Assembly: GCA_017631875.1 (NCBI GenBank) | Contig: JAGBSL010000041.1 | Coordinates: forward strand, 1-9,986 | DNA length: 9,986 nt | Direction of reading: 5' to 3' | Source of the DNA: Bacteroidales bacterium | GTDB taxonomy: Bacteria > Bacteroidota > Bacteroidia > Bacteroidales > UBA932 | Shown: in pieces, positions 6,801 to 9,986 of the stretch | Layout: every line of letters begins with the position of its first letter | Numbering within the stretch: the stretch's first letter is position 1 | The notes under the pieces: generated by a model | The model's database searches: none | Told to the model about the DNA's origin: nothing | The model's input: the letters and a program-made list of their open reading frames with translations, nothing else | Position numbers and translations under genes: made by a program

Positions 6801-7565
6801 GAGGAACTCAAGCCTGAAAGACCTGAGATTCCGGCAATGGTCGGAGACGAGGACATCCTCGAGAAGCTCAAGTATGAGAAGGAGCTCGTGGGAATGTACC
6901 TGTCGTCACACCCTTTGGACACATTCGCGTTCGAGATGGAGAATTTCGCGACATGCCAGATGACTGAGCTCGCAGGTCTCATCTCAGAATGTAATTCTAC
7001 AAGAAAATCCGCAAAGGTGACGCTTGCAGGACTCATAACGGCATGCTCGGAGAGCCAGACCAAGACCGGACGCCCGATGTCCCGCATGACTGTCGAGGAC
7101 TTCAGCGGCAGCTATGAGTTCGCCTTCTTCGGAAAGGACCATGAAACATACCTGCCGTACCAGAAGGTCAACAGCGCCGTCCTGATCGAGGGTGTGATCG
7201 AGGAGAGATACCGCCCGAACCCTAAGGGAAAGAAGGACGAGAAGACCGGAAAGATGGTACCGGATCTCCCTGACCTTATCTTCAAGATGAAGAACATCAT
7301 GCTGCTTGGCAACGTCGCTGAGGAAAGGATCACAGGCCTGTCGATAAACGTCACCACGACCATGCTCTCCCCTGACTTCAGGGAAAAGCTCGTGAAGATG
7401 CTGAAGAGAAACAAGGGAAAGACCCCGCTGACCATGTTCCTCTATGATCCTGTAAAGAAATGGAACATAGAGTTCCTCTCCCACAAGTTCAAGGTACAGA
7501 TAACCAACGAATTCCTTGAGGAACTCAAAACCCTCGGCATCCGCTACACCGTCAGCAAGAAATAA
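3834..7565 (+). CDS. dnaE: DNA polymerase III alpha subunit (replicative polymerase)
   Basis: This is the catalytic subunit of the chromosomal replicase, a C-family polymerase, and at 1243 residues it is full length. An N-terminal PHP domain (about 1-280) keeps all the usual metal ligands: HLHVH (His7, His9), LDG (Asp16), TDH (His41), Glu67, His88, SAC (Cys139), and NDVH (Asp216, His218). The polymerase core has GPGRGSAAGS (398-407), PDVDIDFD (438-445) with catalytic Asp441 and Asp443, and MDFLGLR (621-627) with the third Asp622. It continues with YRPGPMDYIPDF (701-712), YQEQVM (742-747) and AFNKSHA (811-817). A helix-hairpin-helix region (FGLGGIKGFGENIV, 889-902) and an OB-fold (about 1062-1125) follow. 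Residues 512-532 hold a Lys-rich insert with a repeated DENGK. The short C-terminus after about 1160 has no motif I recognise. The start is fixed by the PHP motif at residue 5 and the canonical promoter. No other replication gene is adjacent. Confidence 0.97.
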   Translation: MSFVHLHVHTQYSILDGQAAIGDLFARAKELGMPALAITDHGNMYGVKEFLKVAKKFPEVKPIIGCEIYVTRHYDHKLKDKDHRGYYHLILLAKNYNGYKNLMKICSTGHIEGKYYEKPRVSHEIVEMYSQDLVCCSACIAGEIPRAIIAGDMDGAMKAIEWHKKVFGEDYYLEVQQHKTLVPGQSQEVYERQLIANAGIYELAEKTGTKVVATNDVHFVRKEDSQAHDRLICLTTNTFVDDPDRMRYTQQEYLKSEEEMAEMFYDHLETLSNTLEVADKIESFKVDKDPILPKFDLPADFLADIDTYLEKYKDIIDEGRCDKNGNERGEEFCNSVAYLCHLTYKGAHWRYGDTLTDEQAERIEFELKTICKMGFPDYFLIVQDFIAAARSEGISVGPGRGSAAGSAVAYCLKITNIDPIKYDLLFERFLNPDRINMPDVDIDFDDDGRYRVFQYIEEKYGKDHISHVITYGTMAAKSAIKDVARVSRMSIEESNRLTKMVPDKPFEIDELDENGKPVLDENGKKKKKEIKPKLNNCLKHHDLKEELENGTELTKEVLTYAGKLEGCIRQTGVHACAMIIGRGNLTEYIPICIANDKLTGEEVWVSQYDGHYIEEVGMLKMDFLGLRTLSIIKECQANIKKRHGIEFDIEKIDIEDPLTYELYSRGDTTSVFQFESPGMKEWLIKLQPTRFEDLIAMNALYRPGPMDYIPDFVERKQGRQPIEYDLPAMEETLQDTYGITVYQEQVMLLSRKLADFTRGQADTLRKAMGKKLKDVLDSLKGLFIEGGTKNGHPQDVLEKIWADWEKFASYAFNKSHATCYAWVSYQTGWLKAHYPAEFQAANLTKNLSNMDEIKKIMDDCKKNGIKVLNPDINESDSKFTVNKQGEIRFGLGGIKGFGENIVKAILAEREENGIFPDIFNFVERMSGIVNRKGFEALLHSGAFDSFGISRKQFMLPCRNGDLFIDTLLKYGELFKKDSMESAISLFGDVEELKPERPEIPAMVGDEDILEKLKYEKELVGMYLSSHPLDTFAFEMENFATCQMTELAGLISECNSTRKSAKVTLAGLITACSESQTKTGRPMSRMTVEDFSGSYEFAFFGKDHETYLPYQKVNSAVLIEGVIEERYRPNPKGKKDEKTGKMVPDLPDLIFKMKNIMLLGNVAEERITGLSINVTTTMLSPDFREKLVKMLKRNKGKTPLTMFLYDPVKKWNIEFLSHKFKVQITNEFLEELKTLGIRYTVSKK
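5367..5405 (+). repeat. Exact 15-base in-frame repeat inside dnaE
   Basis: GACGAGAACGGAAAG occurs at 5367-5381 and again, identically, at 5391-5405, a 24-base period that keeps the frame. It encodes DENGK twice (512-516 and 520-524), the second followed by four more lysines and EIK. It lies between the catalytic motif at 438-445 and RQTGVHACAMI (569-579), and is probably a surface loop enlarged by local duplication. Confidence 0.8.
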
Positions 7566-7566
7566 C

Positions 7567-8400
7567 TTAAAAGATCAGGCGGGCGGTGATTGGATAGTGG
7601 TCGGAGATGAAGGTGCGGCCGGAGTACTTCTTTGTGACTGTCTGGTATTCCGGGCATGCGGAGAAGCCGGAGATGTAGATGTAGTCGATCACCATGTCCT
7701 TCGAGGCCTTGCCCCAGCCGTTGAAGGTGTGGTGGCTGTCTGTCTTTGCCGCGATCTTGCGGGTGCTCTTCATGCGGGCATCCAGACCGGTCAGGCATGG
7801 GTCGTCAGGCTTGACGTTGAAGTCACCTGTGAGGACCATAGGGTAACCTTCCGGATTAATTTCGGCAATCTTATCCACAATCAACGCAAGACCGTTTGCT
7901 CGGGCTTCCTTTCCGGCATGGTCAAGATGAGTATTTACGAAGTAGAACTTCTTGCCTGTTCTCTTATCCTTCATCAAAGCCCACGTTGCAGTCCTGTAAC
8001 AAGCTGCATCCCAGCCCTTCGAAGGCTTGTCAGGAGTCTCAGAGAGCCATAATGTACCCCACTTGAGCATCTTTACGGTCTTCTTGTTCCAGAAGATGGA
8101 CATGTGCTCGCCCTTCTTCTTTCCATCATCCCTGCCTACGCCGACACACTCATAGCCATCAGCCCACTCCTCAAGAAAACGGACCTGCTCAGGAAGCGCC
8201 TCCTGCACGCCGAACACATCAGGCTGCTGGTCCTTCAGCATCTCTAAGGTTGCCGGGCAGCGGTACATCCATGCGTTCGTACCATCCTTCTCAGTATTGA
8301 GCCTTATGTTATAGGACATGACCTTTAGTTCCTGTCCATAAGACAACTGAGGCAGCAGGAGCGCTGCTGCCATCAGTGTAAGTATGAATCTTCTGATCAT
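7567..8400 (-). CDS. Secreted endonuclease/exonuclease/phosphatase-family hydrolase
   Basis: The 277-residue product has a cleavable signal peptide (RR, hydrophobic 5-17, probable cleavage near SYG-QE at 22-23), so it acts in the periplasm or outside the cell. The remainder is a single EEP-fold domain (the DNase I, exonuclease III and sphingomyelinase superfamily) with its expected metal and catalytic residues. These are MSYNIR (Asn31), QEAL (Glu67), NTHLDH (His158), TGDFNV (Asp193, Asn195), IDYIY (Asp239) and the terminal SDH (Asp267, His268). The substrate (nucleic acid, phospholipid or sugar phosphate) cannot be read from these motifs. The ATG is 8 bases after the GH3 stop, with a purine-rich AGAAGA just before it, so the two genes are probably co-transcribed and perhaps translationally coupled. 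Its stop is one base from the converging dnaE stop. Confidence 0.9.
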   Translation of the reverse strand: MIRRFILTLMAAALLLPQLSYGQELKVMSYNIRLNTEKDGTNAWMYRCPATLEMLKDQQPDVFGVQEALPEQVRFLEEWADGYECVGVGRDDGKKKGEHMSIFWNKKTVKMLKWGTLWLSETPDKPSKGWDAACYRTATWALMKDKRTGKKFYFVNTHLDHAGKEARANGLALIVDKIAEINPEGYPMVLTGDFNVKPDDPCLTGLDARMKSTRKIAAKTDSHHTFNGWGKASKDMVIDYIYISGFSACPEYQTVTKKYSGRTFISDHYPITARLIF

Positions 8401-8412
8401 TCTTCTGATTAT
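8389..8412 (-). repeat. 12-base near-perfect tandem duplication at the GH3/EEP junction
   Basis: On the minus strand ATAATCAGAAGA (8412-8401) is followed directly by ATGATCAGAAGA (8400-8389), identical at 11 of 12 bases. The first copy contains the GH3 stop codon TAA and supplies the purine-rich AGAAGA in front of the next gene. The second copy supplies that gene's ATG and its next three codons (IRR). Confidence 0.75.
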
Positions 8413-9986
8413 TTAAGCTGGAATGAAACCATTGCCTTGATGTCTTCTGACGAGCTTCCGAGGAGAGCCTGGAATTCGCCCGGTTCCGCTACCCACTCGT
8501 GCTTTTCAGCATCGAAGTAGCTGAGGTCCTCAGCGTCGATTTCGAATGTAACGGTCTTCTTCTCACCTGCCTTGAGGAATACCTTCTCAAAGCCCTTAAG
8601 CTCCTTTGCTGGACGGTCGATTGAAGCCTCTGGGTCAGCGATGTAGAGCTGAACCACCTCGGCACCATCAACAGAACCTGTATTTGCAACATCAACAGAA
8701 ACCTTGAGCGTGCTGGCAGCTGTCATAGATGGCTTAGCAGCCTTTGCATTGCTGTACTCGAAAGTAGTGTAGCTCAGACCATGTCCGAATGGGAACTGAA
8801 CAGGGATCTCCTGAGTAGAATACCATCTGTAACCTACGTATACGCCCTCTGAGTAGTGTGTCTGCCAGAACTCGTCGCCCTCGGCCTTGATACCAGGGTA
8901 CTGAGCCTCAGTCTTGATAGGGCCGTCCTCATACTTGAACGGAACCGAGAAAGGAAGGCGACCTGAAGGGTTTACCTTACCTGTGAGCACGTCAGCAAGA
9001 GCATTACCTGTCTCTGTACCTCCGTACCATCCCTGGACGATAGCGTCTGCGCTGTCAGCCCATGGCATTGATACAGGAGAACCTGAGATGTTTACAACAA
9101 CAAGGTTCTTGGCAACCTCTGCAAGAGCAAGGATAACATCCTCCTGGTTGTATGGAAGAGTGATCTGGAGACGGTCTGTGCTCTCGTTGTCCTGGTGCGC
9201 ACTCTTGTTAAGACCACCTACGAAAATCACATAGTCAGCGTCCTTAGCCATCTCCACAGCCTCTGCGATGAGGACTTCCGGAGAACGGTTGTCAGTGAGG
9301 TCCTGACCTGTATCCACTGCGTTGTATGAAGTTGAGGTATCACCGACATAACCGCGGGCCCAAACCACCTCGGCCTTGTCGCCGAATGCGTTCTGGATAC
9401 CCTCGAGAGGGTTGACCTCGTATGCTGTCTTGAGGTTCGAGCTACCACCGCCCACTACCATCTTCTTGACTACGTTCTCACCCACGAGGAGGATCTTGCC
9501 GCCCTCAGGTACGTTGAGAGGAAGCGTGTTGTTGTCATTCTTGAGGAGGACAACACCGGCAGCTGAGATCTCACGCGCAGCCTGATAGTGCTCAGGGCAT
9601 ACGAAACGGCCGTAGTTAGGCTCAGGACGCATGCTTGTGCGGAAGATGAGGCGGAGGATACGGCGTACCTTGTCGTCGAGCTCCTTTGTTGTATACTTGC
9701 CCTCGCGCAGGCCATTGAGATATGGGTCAGCCATGTGGTAGTTTCTGTAGCTGTCGCTTGCAGCACCACGAAGACCGTTTGTCCATGTTCCCATCTCGAT
9801 GTCAAGACCGTTGAGGATAGCCTCTTCGCTGTCGCGGCATCCGCCCCAGTCGCTGACTACGACGCCGTCAAAGCCCCACTCGCCCTTGAGGATGTCCACC
9901 AGAAGCTTCTCGTTGTGGCAGTTGAACTGACCGTTGTAGAGGTTATATGAACCCATGATCGACCATGCGTTTCCTTCCTGGACCGC
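8409..9986 (-). CDS. Glycoside hydrolase family 3 beta-glycosidase (N-terminus outside window)
   Basis: The visible 525 residues run in from the window edge (AVQEGNAWSIMGSYN...) to a normal stop. Family 3 enzymes remove terminal beta-linked glucose, xylose or related sugars by a retaining mechanism. The end of the N-terminal barrel carries VVVSDWGG with the nucleophile Asp (codon 9849-9851). The C-terminal alpha/beta domain follows, from about VVLLKNDNNTLPL onward, with GGGSSNL and with NESTDR, where Glu (codon 9183-9185) is the likely acid/base. PFGHGLSYTTFEYS then leads into a C-terminal fibronectin-III-like domain ending FQLK. About the first 200 or more residues of a usual family member, including any signal peptide, are missing, so secretion and exact specificity are unknown. 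The ATG at 9954-9956 is internal, not the start. Codon use is biased like secDF. It is upstream of, and probably co-transcribed with, the EEP-family gene. Confidence 0.93.
   Translation of the reverse strand, partial: AVQEGNAWSIMGSYNLYNGQFNCHNEKLLVDILKGEWGFDGVVVSDWGGCRDSEEAILNGLDIEMGTWTNGLRGAASDSYRNYHMADPYLNGLREGKYTTKELDDKVRRILRLIFRTSMRPEPNYGRFVCPEHYQAAREISAAGVVLLKNDNNTLPLNVPEGGKILLVGENVVKKMVVGGGSSNLKTAYEVNPLEGIQNAFGDKAEVVWARGYVGDTSTSYNAVDTGQDLTDNRSPEVLIAEAVEMAKDADYVIFVGGLNKSAHQDNESTDRLQITLPYNQEDVILALAEVAKNLVVVNISGSPVSMPWADSADAIVQGWYGGTETGNALADVLTGKVNPSGRLPFSVPFKYEDGPIKTEAQYPGIKAEGDEFWQTHYSEGVYVGYRWYSTQEIPVQFPFGHGLSYTTFEYSNAKAAKPSMTAASTLKVSVDVANTGSVDGAEVVQLYIADPEASIDRPAKELKGFEKVFLKAGEKKTVTFEIDAEDLSYFDAEKHEWVAEPGEFQALLGSSSEDIKAMVSFQLK

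Noticed and set aside
7516..8052. Plus-strand open frame of 178 codons across the dnaE end and the EEP gene
   Set aside because: It overlaps two confidently assigned genes, and its sequence is the complement of conserved EEP motifs.
9588..9950. Plus-strand open frame opposite GH3
   Set aside because: It covers the GH3 nucleophile region on the other strand and has no recognisable features of its own.
1..9986. CRISPR arrays, insertion sequences, tRNA or rRNA genes, attachment sites
   Set aside because: No regularly spaced repeats, transposase motifs, terminal inverted repeats or cloverleaf/rRNA-like sequence were found; nearly all bases are accounted for by the genes and their short control regions.

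Overview
The window looks like a chromosomal segment of a Bacteroidetes bacterium, most likely Bacteroidales. The signs are a SecD-SecF arrangement in one reading frame (the fused SecDF typical of this phylum), a DnaE-type replicative polymerase with an intact PHP domain, a Bacteroidetes-style lipoprotein, A/T-rich translation starts without Shine-Dalgarno sequences, and promoter elements matching the phylum consensus (TTTG / TAnnTTTG). A family or genus cannot be assigned from the sequence alone.

Layout, left to right. Bases 1-36 hold the first 12 codons of a leftward gene with a signal-peptide-like start, cut by the window edge. A roughly 137-base divergent control region follows. The secDF reading frame (174-3191) comes next. 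It is conserved along its whole length but interrupted by one in-frame TAA at 2043-2045, exactly in the loop between the last two SecD membrane helices. It is closed by a strong intrinsic terminator (3210-3243). A small methionine-rich lipoprotein with a lipocalin-like start (3311-3712) has its own terminator (3739-3784). The T-tract of that terminator runs straight into a canonical promoter for dnaE (3834-7565). On the minus strand, a two-gene unit runs leftward: a GH3 beta-glycosidase (9986-8409, N-terminus outside the window) followed 8 bases later by a secreted endonuclease/exonuclease/phosphatase-family hydrolase (8400-7567). That unit converges on dnaE with a single base between the two stop codons.

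Functionally these are mostly separate transcription units: secretion (secDF), an unknown envelope lipoprotein, chromosome replication (dnaE), and an accessory pair for extracytoplasmic hydrolysis (GH3 plus EEP-fold enzyme). I see no mobile element, CRISPR array, tRNA, rRNA or defence system, and no clear previously undescribed system. The item most worth checking is the nonsense codon splitting secDF. It could be a sequencing or assembly error, a real mutation, or a functional split or readthrough. The sequence favours a single-base change of a Ser TCA codon.
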